The notes beneath the pieces are model-generated. The model was not told the origin of the DNA. It ran no database searches and worked only from the letters and a program-made list of their open reading frames with translations. Of a stretch of 64,000 nucleotides of DNA, positions 9,403 through 18,505 are shown piece by piece; the first letter of the stretch is position 1; every line of letters starts with the position of its first letter. Source of the stretch: CAYJAZ01 sp964368455 (GTDB lineage: Bacteria; Desulfobacterota; Desulfovibrionia; Desulfovibrionales; Desulfovibrionaceae); the NCBI GenBank assembly GCA_964368455.1, contig CAYJAZ010000005.1, forward strand, positions 1-64,000, in the 5' to 3' direction. The position numbers were made by a program, and so were the translations under genes.

Positions 9403-10626
9403 TTATAGCTCAGTCACAGGTTTTGGCATGCTATATAAATAACCTTGTGAATAACTTACAGCATGTTCTTCTAAAATCTTTTGAATTTCTTCATTTTCCA
9501 CAAATTCTGCAATTGTTTTAGCACCTATAAGATTTGCCATATAACAAATAGATTTTAAAATAATGACATTATTTTCGGAATTTGTGATATCTTTTATAAT
9601 TGTGCCATCAATCTTGATGAAGGCTGGCGAAAGAGCAATTATGCTAGTGTAGGTTGCATATCCTGAACCAAAATCATCCACAGAAATACGACAACCATAA
9701 GAGCGGATTTTCTGAACAAAATCAAATAGAATTTCGTCTTGATAATTTTCAGTTTCAACAAATTCAATAATCAAACGTGAAGCATTTTTATAGGATTCTA
9801 ACTGCCTAAAAAGCCATTTTCTGAAAGTTTCGCTTGAAATATCATAGGCAGAAATATTAATAGAAAGCTCTTCGCTTCTATTTTCAAATTCATCCATAGC
9901 TCTTTTGATCATAGCTATACTCAAGCGATTATAAATTTTATATTTTTTTGCAATATCCAAAAATTTTATAGGAGAATATACTTGACCTTCAAGATCAACT
10001 AAACGAATAAGAGCTTCGTATTTTTCGATTTTACCATTTGCATTATTACGTATGCCTTGATAATAAGGAACAACTCTATCGCCTTGCATAGCAAAATTTA
10101 TCAAATCCAATATCTTAGCATCATTTACAACAGGAGTTGTATCGTCAAAGATATCAGGAGTAATGATAAAGTTTTCACGCGTGTCTTTTGCATCTTTTAA
10201 TGCATGAAAAGCTCTTTCAATTAGTCTATCTTCCTGTAAAACCACAGCAAAACGTGAAACAGCACTCACTTCAACAGCAGACGAAGCAGCAGATTCAAAT
10301 TGAGTAAAAAACTCTTTCATCACATTCAAGAAATCTTCTTTCGAAATTTCAGCCGTTCCAGCTAGAACGAAATTATTATAAGTATAGCTGTATAAAAAAA
10401 TCTTCTTATCTAAATTGGCATGCTGTAGATAAAGTTGAACATTCTCTAGGACATCCCTGCAACCCGCCTGATACACTTCTTCACCATAGGCCGCGATAGC
10501 CAAATCAGCATTCAAAACTTCAGTCATGCAAAGTTTATTAAAAGCTAATTTCTCTAGGTCATGGTGGTATTTCAAAGTATTTGCTACATTCATATTCGAG
10601 TCGTAATATATATTTGTTGCTTCCAA
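9403..10626 (-). CDS. EAL-domain c-di-GMP phosphodiesterase with degenerate GGDEF-like N-terminus
   Basis: 407 residues. The C-terminal EAL domain (about 175-405) has YEALIRLVD, ELSINIS, LIIEFVETE, VDDFGSGYATY, IKIDGTII, AEFVENEE and SQGYLYSMP, so the metal ligands and general base are present. The first 160 residues look like a shortened GGDEF domain whose signature is replaced by YNNFVLAG, so it is probably regulatory. It would hydrolyse c-di-GMP to pGpG. The start is TTG at 10626, with GGAAG seven bases upstream; the next ATG lacks a ribosome site and lies inside the conserved region. It sits just upstream of a GGDEF gene on the same strand. Confidence 0.85.
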   Translation of the reverse strand: MEATNIYYDSNMNVANTLKYHHDLEKLAFNKLCMTEVLNADLAIAAYGEEVYQAGCRDVLENVQLYLQHANLDKKIFLYSYTYNNFVLAGTAEISKEDFLNVMKEFFTQFESAASSAVEVSAVSRFAVVLQEDRLIERAFHALKDAKDTRENFIITPDIFDDTTPVVNDAKILDLINFAMQGDRVVPYYQGIRNNANGKIEKYEALIRLVDLEGQVYSPIKFLDIAKKYKIYNRLSIAMIKRAMDEFENRSEELSINISAYDISSETFRKWLFRQLESYKNASRLIIEFVETENYQDEILFDFVQKIRSYGCRISVDDFGSGYATYTSIIALSPAFIKIDGTIIKDITNSENNVIILKSICYMANLIGAKTIAEFVENEEIQKILEEHAVSYSQGYLYSMPKPVTEL

Positions 10627-10924
10627 AGTAAACTTCCTAAATTAAACTAAAATTAGTATATTCCTTTTTTTCAAAAAGCACAAGAGCATATACATATAAA
10701 TAAACTTTTTCTAACTATCTATAATTTCATATTAAAAATAAATATTTTCTCTACAGATGAAAAAGTGATTTTACTGTTTAACTTTTATTATTTGTCCATT
10801 ATTGTAATTATTTTTTAACCAAGCAATTCGTACTATCTTTACATTTTTACTAAAATATGAGAATATTTTAATTAATATAAGCAGGAATTTTCTTTCTTGT
10901 ATATTATTAATAAGGAGTTTTACC

Positions 10925-12307
10925 TTGAGTAGTCAAATTTTCTGGCAACTTGCTTTACAACTATTTCTTATTCTTAGCAATGCTATTTTCGCCTGTGCTG
11001 AGATTGCAGTTATTTCCATGAGTGAACATAAACTCAAAAGACTTGCTCAAGGTGGAAACAAAAAAGCTTTTACATTAGTCAAACTTACAGCTCAACCTGC
11101 AAAATTTCTAGCAACAATTCAAGTTGCAATTACTTTTTCAGGCTTTCTTGCTAGTGCTTTTGCTGCCGATAACTTTTCAGATTCTTTAGTAAATTTCTTT
11201 ATAAATATAGGTATAGAAGCCGACTATCGACTTCTTGATGCTATTGCTGTTGTCCTTATCACTTTCATACTTTCCTACGTTACTTTAGTTTTTGGCGAAT
11301 TAGTGCCAAAAAGAATAGCTATGAAGAAAGCAGAAAGCATCGCTCTTGCACTTGCTTCTGTTATTTCTTTTGTTGCCACAATCACAGCTCCTCTTGTATG
11401 GTTGCTCACAAAATCTACAAATGCAATACTCTATCTTTTTGGAATAAATCCAGATTCTGACGAAGGAAGGGTGAGCGAAGAAGAAATCATTCTTATGGTT
11501 GATGAAGGCATGCAAAAAGGTTTTATCGAAAAAGAAGAAAAAGATATTATACAAAACATCTTTGATTTCGATGATATAGACATATCTAAAGTAAGCACAC
11601 ACAGAACACAATTAAATATTCTTTGGCTTGCAGACAATGTTGAACAATGGCATGAAGAAATTTGTCGCAGCAAACACGCTCACTATCTCATTTGTGAAGC
11701 TTCCATTGATAATGTCATAGGTGTGTTGAAATCAAGAAGTTATTTCTATTTAGAGGATAAATCTAAAGATAACATACTCAATACTATAGTAAAACAGCCT
11801 TATTACGTCCTTAAAAGCGTGCACGCAGACATCGTTTTTAGACGAATGAAAGCAGAAAGACAACAACTTGCTGTTGTTATTGACGAATACGGCGGCATTT
11901 ACGGCATAGTCACGATAAACGACTTGCTTGAAGAACTTGTAGGCGAACTTGACGACGATGAATACAGAGATATCGTCGATCCAAACAACCAGGATATCAT
12001 ATGCTTAGGTGATGAATGGCGTATTAAAGGCAGCACATCACTTGAAGATGTTGCACAAAAACTCAATATAGCATTGCCTACCCAAACCTACCAAACATTC
12101 ACAGGCTATATCATGGGCATATACGGCTCAATCCCTAATGATAACACTAGCATAGAAATTAATACTGAAGATCTTAATATCAAAGCTGAACACATTAAAG
12201 GAAAAGTTATAGATACAGCTCTAGTCAAAGTGAAAAATAGAGAAACAGAATGTGACGTAGTCGAGCTTGAAATAAATCGTCTGCTAAATGACGAAGAAGA
12301 GAAATAA
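10925..12307 (+). CDS. CNNM/CorC (HlyC) family membrane protein with CBS domains
   Basis: 460 residues. Residues 1-200 form a DUF21/CNNM membrane domain with helices separated by SMSEHKLKRLAQ and LVFGELVPKRIAM. Two CBS domains follow (about 215-340; VVIDEYGGIYGIVTINDLLEELVGEL is the usual signature), then a CorC/HlyC C-terminal domain (about 350-450). Such proteins are linked to magnesium or cobalt efflux; the older name hemolysin is misleading. The start is TTG, chosen because AAGGAG lies nine bases upstream and the first helix begins at once. It stands alone, divergent from the EAL gene. Confidence 0.85.
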   Translation: MSSQIFWQLALQLFLILSNAIFACAEIAVISMSEHKLKRLAQGGNKKAFTLVKLTAQPAKFLATIQVAITFSGFLASAFAADNFSDSLVNFFINIGIEADYRLLDAIAVVLITFILSYVTLVFGELVPKRIAMKKAESIALALASVISFVATITAPLVWLLTKSTNAILYLFGINPDSDEGRVSEEEIILMVDEGMQKGFIEKEEKDIIQNIFDFDDIDISKVSTHRTQLNILWLADNVEQWHEEICRSKHAHYLICEASIDNVIGVLKSRSYFYLEDKSKDNILNTIVKQPYYVLKSVHADIVFRRMKAERQQLAVVIDEYGGIYGIVTINDLLEELVGELDDDEYRDIVDPNNQDIICLGDEWRIKGSTSLEDVAQKLNIALPTQTYQTFTGYIMGIYGSIPNDNTSIEINTEDLNIKAEHIKGKVIDTALVKVKNRETECDVVELEINRLLNDEEEK

Positions 12308-12328
12308 AACTAATATCTTATCTCAGAT

Positions 12329-12358
12329 AGATAAAAAAAGGGGACAAATCCTTTTTCA
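12329..12358 (+). terminator. Weak hairpin after CNNM gene
   Basis: AAAAAGG pairs with CCTTTTT across an 8-base loop, followed by TCAAAAC. The stem is short and AT-rich, so this is only a possible terminator. The rest of 12308-12546 shows nothing else I can name. Confidence 0.35.
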
Positions 12359-12546
12359 AAACAAAAATCTAAGACAAAGAAAAAAGGCTAAAGTATTTTT
12401 TATTTTTCTGCGTTAAATTATGCTCACATAGCATGATTTTGCTTGCGGATTTAAAGTAAATATCGCCTTGAAATTTCTTGTTGACAAAGCACAAGCAAGT
12501 TTCTATCTTTGTACTTTATATTATATATCTAACTTTTGGAAATATT

Positions 12547-13050
12547 GTGAAAATTTGTGTATTTGGTAATATCAATTCTGGAAAATCCCACATTGTAAAG
12601 AAGCTTAGCCTTCTTTTCCCAGATTATAAAATCATAAAAATTGATGAATTTCGAAAACAGTATTCTGACGGCACTAAAAATGGTGAAGTCTATGCTCAAG
12701 AGATTTTTATTAAAAATATAGCTCAATCTTCTCAAGCCATTATAGAATTTACGGGTTATGGCTCAATAGCTTTTGCTTTATTTCGCACTATTAGCGACAA
12801 TTCCTTAGTTATTTTAAATATTAAAGCAGAATTAAGCCTTTGTTTGGAAAGAATAAAAGAAAAAGATTTTTCACAAACTCCTTATCCTGAAAGCACAGAT
12901 ACCATAGAAGGGGTTATAATACAATTATCAAAAATACTAGATGAAGAAGATTTTATTAATACATTCTGGCATGTCAAGGCAAGGCAGATTTTTGATATCT
13001 CTAGCTTTACAAATCTTAATGAATTGAATCTACAGGCATTTACTACTTAA
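12547..13050 (+). CDS. Small P-loop NTPase, kinase-like
   Basis: 167 residues from a GTG start. The Walker A loop CVFGNINSGKSHIVKKL lies within the first 20 residues, and IKIDEFRKQY follows as in adenylate-kinase-like or nucleoside-kinase-like P-loop enzymes; LCLERIKEKDF resembles their lid region. The longest frame begins at a TTG at 12478 but would place 23 residues before the first strand; GTG at 12547, with GGAAAT just upstream, gives the usual P-loop protein start. A MATE-like transporter and a nucleotidyltransferase follow on the same strand (139-base gap to the first). No substrate can be assigned. Confidence 0.6.
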   Translation: MKICVFGNINSGKSHIVKKLSLLFPDYKIIKIDEFRKQYSDGTKNGEVYAQEIFIKNIAQSSQAIIEFTGYGSIAFALFRTISDNSLVILNIKAELSLCLERIKEKDFSQTPYPESTDTIEGVIIQLSKILDEEDFINTFWHVKARQIFDISSFTNLNELNLQAFTT

Positions 13051-13189
13051 TAAGATCTATAATTTTCAATTATTAAATACTGCAAATATCTCCAATAAAA
13101 TCCCTTTTTATTTAGAGTAAGCTATATATAATTCGCCTCGTGCGGCATGCATATAACTTATATTATATTCTGTAATACTAGGACCATTT

Positions 13190-14476
13190 ATGTTTAGATT
13201 ATTATCTAACTTTCGCTGGAAACTTTATATTTCGCTCCTTTGTCTTGGGCTATTTCCAAGCATATATACAAGTGTACGTTTGTTTCTTATAAATGACTTT
13301 CCAAGCGAGTATGGGCTTAATATTGCCTCTCAAATTCAATGGCTTTCTCTTCTATACGAAATTATACAAGAGGGCTTGATTCTACCTTTATTTTTTCTCT
13401 TTGGAGGAACAACAAAACAAGCTGAACTTTTTCAATCACGAGTGAAAACAGCCTTGTTTATTTCTTTGCTTTTTTATTCATGTTTTTCATTCCTTATATT
13501 TATAAATTCTCAATATTTGCTAAATATTATGAATAGTGCAAGCAGTCTTGCCCTTTCTTATATTCGACTTGAATCTATCGCTTATATTTTTGTTCCGCTC
13601 AATCAAGTCACTATCCTTGTATTGAGTTTTATGAATGATTATAAGAAGATATTTCTACTTATTGCTGTCCAAACATTTTTGACTATAATCTTTGATATTT
13701 TCTTTATATCAAAGCAAGTATATTCATTAGAACTTGGTGTTTTAGGAATTGCTTACAGCAATATTCTTAGTTATGGATTAAGTTTCTGTTTTGCTTTATT
13801 TTTAATCAATAAATCTATGCCAATTTTTAAGACAAAACTTGATTTTTCATGGTTTAGGCAATGGTTTAAGATAGGTGGATTGGTGGGAATTGAATCTCTT
13901 GTAAGAAATCTTGCCTATATGTATATGATTGTTTATATGATGAATGCCATCGCAAAACAAGGCATATATTGGCAAGCAACATCATTTATCTGGGCGTGGC
14001 TATTGCTACCAATACTCAAACTCACTGAATTAATTAAACGAGATACTGGCGAAGGTAAAGATATTTTTTCAAAAAATTATCCTGCATATATCTTTATAAG
14101 CGCTTGTGTTTTGGCCATATGGCTTATGTGCATACCTTTTTATGATGATTTTCTTAAAAACATACTAAATGCAAGAGAAATAGCAAAAATTCTGCAACTA
14201 TTAACAATACTATTGCCCTGTTATGCAGTTTTTTCATTCGGCCAAATCTGGAATAGCTATCTTTATGGAATAGGCAGAACAGATATGATTTTATATGCAT
14301 CACTTTTTATGAATTTAGTATATTATAGCCTTTTTTATATTTTTTATAAAGTAGGTATCTTTATACCAAGTTTATCGTCAATATCTTTAATGTTTGGTGG
14401 AGGACTTATTCTTTCATCATGTATAAGTTTCATTCAATTCAAATACTTAAGGAAAAATTCTGCTTTTGAGGAATAA
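13190..14476 (+). CDS. MATE-family-like transporter
   Basis: 428 residues with about twelve predicted membrane helices in two similar halves (first half from VRLFLINDFPSEYGLN, second from WFRQWFKIGGLVGIESLVRN). This arrangement and length fit the MATE/MOP superfamily of cation-coupled exporters, though no single motif decides between drug export and other MOP branches. AGGA precedes the ATG. The next gene starts 4 bases after the stop, so the two are likely cotranslated. Possible cargo: whatever the flanking kinase-like and nucleotidyltransferase proteins make or modify, which is speculation. Confidence 0.65.
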   Translation: MFRLLSNFRWKLYISLLCLGLFPSIYTSVRLFLINDFPSEYGLNIASQIQWLSLLYEIIQEGLILPLFFLFGGTTKQAELFQSRVKTALFISLLFYSCFSFLIFINSQYLLNIMNSASSLALSYIRLESIAYIFVPLNQVTILVLSFMNDYKKIFLLIAVQTFLTIIFDIFFISKQVYSLELGVLGIAYSNILSYGLSFCFALFLINKSMPIFKTKLDFSWFRQWFKIGGLVGIESLVRNLAYMYMIVYMMNAIAKQGIYWQATSFIWAWLLLPILKLTELIKRDTGEGKDIFSKNYPAYIFISACVLAIWLMCIPFYDDFLKNILNAREIAKILQLLTILLPCYAVFSFGQIWNSYLYGIGRTDMILYASLFMNLVYYSLFYIFYKVGIFIPSLSSISLMFGGGLILSSCISFIQFKYLRKNSAFEE

Positions 14477-14480
14477 TCAT

Positions 14481-15365
14481 ATGTTATCACTGAGAAATAT
14501 ATCTTTTGAAGAACTCAACTTGCCAACTTGCTTTGCTAAGGAATTTGACAAGAAAGTCGAGTTAAAAAACAATCGCTATATAGCTATAGGCCATACAGAC
14601 AACAAAGCTTTGTATTCCTACCATATAAATGAAGTTAATAACATTCCATTTATGCAATATTATTGTCTTTTTAATCTTATCAATGCTCTTGAAACTTCGC
14701 AAAAAGTAGAAGAAATTATTAGCTATGGTTCTTTAGCTTCTACAAGATTTTCAAAAAATTCTGATATTGATTTATTTCTTGTTTCACCATTTTCCACGAT
14801 TGAACTCCATGAAATTATTGAAAATATCTTCGATATAACTTTTATTCTTAATTCTTCGATAAAAATTATCCATGAAGATCTTCTTATTGAATGCGAGCAT
14901 ATACAGAATATTGACGAAACAGTAAAATATCTTCCTGAAAGCCCTTATGTTGAAGAGCATAAACGCATTTTTCTAGCAAAAAATTTTGATGAAACAAAGC
15001 ATCGCTTAGAAAATATAGCACGAAGAAAAATTGATATAGAAAGAAGAATTGATGAACTGAAACTGCAGCTTTATTATACTGTCTTCAAGCTTCCAAAATA
15101 TAAAAATGATTACTTCAGATTACGCTTTCACGCGCAAATTATTGAACATGCTATAGTAAGGCTAAGAGCAATTAAGCAAAATAATAGTGCACACAATTAT
15201 AGTCCGCGCAATGCCATAGAATCACTTTCTAAAAGCGAATGGGCTATAGTTGCTTTTGATATATTTGACGATGCTGAAGACTATATTAAAAGAATAAATT
15301 CATTTTCAAGAGAAATTATAGACGAGATGGGTGGATTAAGTTTTCTTCCATACTTTGCTATTTAA
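14481..15365 (+). CDS. Nucleotidyltransferase-domain protein
   Basis: 294 residues. Residues about 80-110 carry YGSLASTRFSKNSDIDLFLV, the GS...DxD active-site pattern of the polymerase-beta/MNT nucleotidyltransferase fold, and a third acidic residue may be supplied by KIIHEDLL. The C-terminal half is helical and charged, like a HEPN or helical substrate domain, but no HEPN Rx4-6H motif is clear. ATG 14481 has GAGGA eight bases upstream and is preferred to a TTG 15 bases earlier that overlaps the transporter gene. Families with this fold adenylylate antibiotics, proteins or tRNA; the target here is unknown. Confidence 0.65.
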   Translation: MLSLRNISFEELNLPTCFAKEFDKKVELKNNRYIAIGHTDNKALYSYHINEVNNIPFMQYYCLFNLINALETSQKVEEIISYGSLASTRFSKNSDIDLFLVSPFSTIELHEIIENIFDITFILNSSIKIIHEDLLIECEHIQNIDETVKYLPESPYVEEHKRIFLAKNFDETKHRLENIARRKIDIERRIDELKLQLYYTVFKLPKYKNDYFRLRFHAQIIEHAIVRLRAIKQNNSAHNYSPRNAIESLSKSEWAIVAFDIFDDAEDYIKRINSFSREIIDEMGGLSFLPYFAI

Positions 15366-15407
15366 ATACTTGTATAAGATTGTTTTTATGAATTATTTAA
15401 TATAAAT

Positions 15408-16262
15408 CTATTGATTATTTCTTCTTTTATATAAAATTTCAGGTAAAAGGTTTTTTTGAGCATGAATGTCGCGAAAGACTACAGTTGTATTACCTTTATT
15501 GTGATAATCTGTACCGACTGACATTATAAGATTATGTTTTTTGGCAAGCTTTTCCAAAAAATCAATCTCATCAACAGAATATGCTTCATAAAAAACTTCT
15601 ATCCCGTCTAAACCCAAGGGAATAAAGCTTTCTATTAAAGCTTGTGTATATATTTTGTCTATACGGATTTTTGTACTATGATTAAATATTTCAAATGGAT
15701 GAGCCATAATAGTCAATCCATTTGCCTGATGAATTGTGTCAATTACCGACTTTAACTCTAATTTTGGACTGGTAAAATGTGGATATTTGGTTTTTAATAG
15801 CTTATATCCCTCAGAAACTTCATTTATATAATTATTGTTTTTCAATGCATAAACTATGTCGGTTACACTTGAGAAATCACTCTCAGGCTTTATTTCAAAA
15901 AGATAGCCGTCATTATTGAGTTGTTTTACTAAGCTTTCAATATACCTGTGTTTTTTGAGACGTAAATCATCAATTAACTTTTCTACAATTTCTATGTCAA
16001 AATCATAACATAAGAGATGAAAGGATTGAGTGCTAGAGTCTGGAAGTGGTATCGACAATTCAATCCCTGAAACACAATCAATATTATATTTTTTGGAAAG
16101 CTCAAGGCACTCACGAACACCTACAACTGTATCATGATCGGTAAGAGCAAAAAACTGCACATGATTTTTTTGCATTGCATCAACAATCTCTGTAACTGTT
16201 GATAATCCGTCACTATAGGTCGAATGAGTGTGAAAATTTACGCGATAAGATTCATTATTCAT
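15408..16262 (-). CDS. PHP-domain phosphoesterase (RNase AM/YciV-like)
   Basis: 284 residues. The N-terminal PHP motifs NFHTHSTYSDG and FALTDHDTVVGV, then the later MAHPFEIF and VGTDYHNKG, are the metal ligands of the PHP phosphoesterase family. The whole layout matches YciV/TrpH-type enzymes, which act as 5'-3' exonucleases on short RNA or hydrolyse nucleotide 3',5'-bisphosphates. ATG 16262 is preceded by GGAGGACAC, a strong ribosome site; the longer frame upstream adds 25 residues without family similarity. It sits convergent with the nucleotidyltransferase gene. Confidence 0.8.
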   Translation of the reverse strand: MNNESYRVNFHTHSTYSDGLSTVTEIVDAMQKNHVQFFALTDHDTVVGVRECLELSKKYNIDCVSGIELSIPLPDSSTQSFHLLCYDFDIEIVEKLIDDLRLKKHRYIESLVKQLNNDGYLFEIKPESDFSSVTDIVYALKNNNYINEVSEGYKLLKTKYPHFTSPKLELKSVIDTIHQANGLTIMAHPFEIFNHSTKIRIDKIYTQALIESFIPLGLDGIEVFYEAYSVDEIDFLEKLAKKHNLIMSVGTDYHNKGNTTVVFRDIHAQKNLLPEILYKRRNNQ

Positions 16263-16400
16263 GTGTCCTCCAAGAATAAAAAAAGAAATAGATTGCCACC
16301 TCACGACTTCATTCTTTATACAAAATAAAGAACACACATTTGGAACGCAGTGACAAATGTTAACTTAACCTCAATTAAAATTTATTTTCCCCATTTTAAA

Positions 16401-16456
16401 GCGAAACAGTATTTAAGGTTTTGGTGCTTTGCACCAAGGCCTTAAAACTTTTTCGC
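16401..16456. repeat. Long imperfect palindrome (REP-like hairpin)
   Basis: An outer arm GCGAAA/TTTCGC encloses a continuous 15-bp inner stem (TTAAGGTTTTGGTGC with GCACCAAGGCCTTAA, two G-T pairs) over a TTT loop. It lies in the 320-base gap between the PHP gene and neuA. It may work as a terminator for neuA transcripts or be a dispersed palindromic element. Confidence 0.6.
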
Positions 16457-16520
16457 AAATAAAAAAAATAAAAACTACTTTAGCCAGCACCTTCTGCACT
16501 CACCTTGCAAATTGGGGTTT

Positions 16521-16553
16521 CCAAAGGGGTTCAACTCCTTTGGCCGCCGGAGG
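16521..16553. repeat. GC-rich palindromic element after neuA
   Basis: CCAAAGGGG pairs with CTCCTTTGG over a short loop, followed by GCCGCCGGAGGC, itself a small hairpin, and then A7. On the minus strand the order is U-rich, hairpin, hairpin, directly after the neuA stop. The GC content is far above its surroundings. Similar strings ending CCGCCGGAGGC follow many Desulfovibrio genes, from memory; treat as inference. Confidence 0.55.
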
Positions 16554-16581
16554 CAAAAAAAAGCGTCGCAAACAAAAAAAA

Positions 16582-17310
16582 TCATAAGTCAACTTCAATT
16601 TCTTCTAGTTTCTCTTTCATTATGGCTTCTACACAGATGAAATCGTATATATCATCTATTTCATAACATTGCCACCTTTGCAATGGATAATGTAACATTC
16701 CAGATGCATAGAGAGATTTATTCTGCATGAAATGATTTGTTTCGACAAGATAAATATAACCATAGGAAAAATAGACTTTTTGTGCGGCTTGCCTACGTGT
16801 GAGAGCGGGGGCATTTTCGATATAAGGCTCTAACAATCCGTTTTCATTTATTTTTTTCATAAATACGGGATGAGCAGAATGCACTTCACCTATGGAGATA
16901 AGTGCTTTTGCTTGTGGAGAGTCGAGTAATTGCTGAATTGCTTTTTGTAGATCGTCTTTTTTTCTTAGGGGCGAAGTAGGCTGAAGGAGTAATATGTAGT
17001 CATAATATTCATTTTCTGCTTCAAGTAACTGAATTACATGACTTATTACATCAATTGACGGACTTGTATCTGTGGCCAAATGTGCGGGACGTAAATGTGG
17101 AACTGGTACATTGTATTCTTCGCAAACAGAGGCTATTTCAGGACAATCAGTTGAAATGTATATTCTATCTATGAGCGGACATGCTCTTGCACTTTCAAGT
17201 GTCCACGCGATAAGTGGCTTTGTGAGAAGTTTTTTGATATTTTTCTTTGGCAAACCTTTTGATCCGCCTCTTGCGGTGATGAGAGCGAGGATTTTCTTAT
17301 TTTTATACAT
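16582..17310 (-). CDS. neuA: CMP-nonulosonate (acylneuraminate) cytidylyltransferase
   Basis: 242 residues, the usual size. The N-terminus LALITARGGSKGLPKKNI is the NeuA/CMP-sugar synthetase signature, followed by ISTDCPEIA and YILLLQPTSPLRKKDDL. It charges a nonulosonic acid (sialic, legionaminic or similar) with CTP to give the CMP-sugar donor in the cytoplasm. It is the third gene of a neuB-neuC-neuA run (43-base gap after neuC) with AGGTGAAGT before the ATG. Given the legB-like gene nearby, the product may be CMP-legionaminate (LegF role) instead of CMP-sialate. Confidence 0.88.
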   Translation of the reverse strand: MYKNKKILALITARGGSKGLPKKNIKKLLTKPLIAWTLESARACPLIDRIYISTDCPEIASVCEEYNVPVPHLRPAHLATDTSPSIDVISHVIQLLEAENEYYDYILLLQPTSPLRKKDDLQKAIQQLLDSPQAKALISIGEVHSAHPVFMKKINENGLLEPYIENAPALTRRQAAQKVYFSYGYIYLVETNHFMQNKSLYASGMLHYPLQRWQCYEIDDIYDFICVEAIMKEKLEEIEVDL

Positions 17311-17353
17311 ACTTCACCTATTTGAAATTTCAGTATTTTTTCTTGAAGAGAGA

Positions 17354-18505
17354 TTAATGCTTGAGAGTATAAAATTCTTTCATACTTTGAAGATGCTCTT
17401 TATTTTGCAAGAAATTGAGAAGTGCGGCTATTATTTCTTCCTTTGTATTTGCTTTTTCATAAGGATTACAAATAGTTTTAAGACTTTCTCTGCTTGGTAA
17501 ATTTTCTAAGATAGCAAGAATTTGTTTTTTTTCTGCATCGCATTGAATCACGCTTGGGGCTTGTATCCGCCCTTTTTGCCTATTGCCTATATTTATTGTT
17601 GGCAGCTGAAAGGAAGGAGCTTCAAGTATACCACTTGATGAATTTCCAAGAACGCAAGCAGCATATTTCATCATTGACATATATTTTCTTATACCTAAAC
17701 TTGCAGAAATACGAAATTTTTCCTTATATTTAGCTGCATATTCATCAAGTATTTTGTTAAATATACTTGCATTTGTGTCTGCATTAGATCTTGTCGCTAA
17801 AATAGTATAAGGACTTTCTACTAGAGCTTCAAGAACTTGAATGTATTGTTCTTTTTGTGATGAAACTTCTTTTGTGAGGGGATGAAAAGTGAAAAGAATA
17901 GTGTTTTGACAATCTATATTAAATTCTTTGTCTAATTCTTCTTTTGTGTAAAAATCAAGAGTATGAATTTCTTGTAAGGAAAGTGAGCCAACATTATACA
18001 CTTTTTGTGGTAATTCACCTAATTGTATGACTCTTTTTCTATATTCTTCGCATGAAGTGAAGTGCAATGAACTCATTTTTGTAATACTATGCCTAAAAAC
18101 TTCGTCTATAGCACCGGCTGTAAGCTCGCCTCCGCCTATGTGGGCTATGCTTAAGTTTAGAAGTGTGCAAGCAGAAGCTATGGCAAAAATTTCGTATCTA
18201 TCGCCTAAGAGGATGACTATATCAGGCGATAATTGTTTGAGCGATTGCCCTACTTTTGTTATGGCATTTGCCATTGTTTGCATAAGCCCATCAAGACTGT
18301 CATCTGCAATTATTTCTATACATTCTAAAGAGTTAAAGCCATCTTCTTTGATTTCATCTATAGTATGCCCATATGCTTTTTCAAGATGTGTACCTGTGAC
18401 AAGAATTGTTAATTCAATGCCTTGCGTGTTTTGTAAGGCCTTGATAAGAGGTTTTAAAATACCATAATCTGCTCTTGTGGATGTGACTACACAGATTTTA
18501 TACAT
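17354..18505 (-). CDS. neuC: UDP/GDP-GlcNAc 2-epimerase, hydrolysing type
   Basis: 383 residues. The start VVTSTRADYGILKPLIKAL with VTGTHLE, and the later GDRYEIFAIASACTLL, HIGGGELTAGAIDE and GNSSSGILEAPSF, mark the NeuC/LegG branch of hydrolysing nucleotide-HexNAc 2-epimerases. It releases ManNAc (sialic pathway) or its 6-deoxy-diamino analogue (legionaminic pathway). The ATG overlaps the neuB stop by eight bases (ATGTATAA), so translation is probably coupled. GAGGTAG precedes the start. Confidence 0.88.
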   Translation of the reverse strand: MYKICVVTSTRADYGILKPLIKALQNTQGIELTILVTGTHLEKAYGHTIDEIKEDGFNSLECIEIIADDSLDGLMQTMANAITKVGQSLKQLSPDIVILLGDRYEIFAIASACTLLNLSIAHIGGGELTAGAIDEVFRHSITKMSSLHFTSCEEYRKRVIQLGELPQKVYNVGSLSLQEIHTLDFYTKEELDKEFNIDCQNTILFTFHPLTKEVSSQKEQYIQVLEALVESPYTILATRSNADTNASIFNKILDEYAAKYKEKFRISASLGIRKYMSMMKYAACVLGNSSSGILEAPSFQLPTINIGNRQKGRIQAPSVIQCDAEKKQILAILENLPSRESLKTICNPYEKANTKEEIIAALLNFLQNKEHLQSMKEFYTLKH

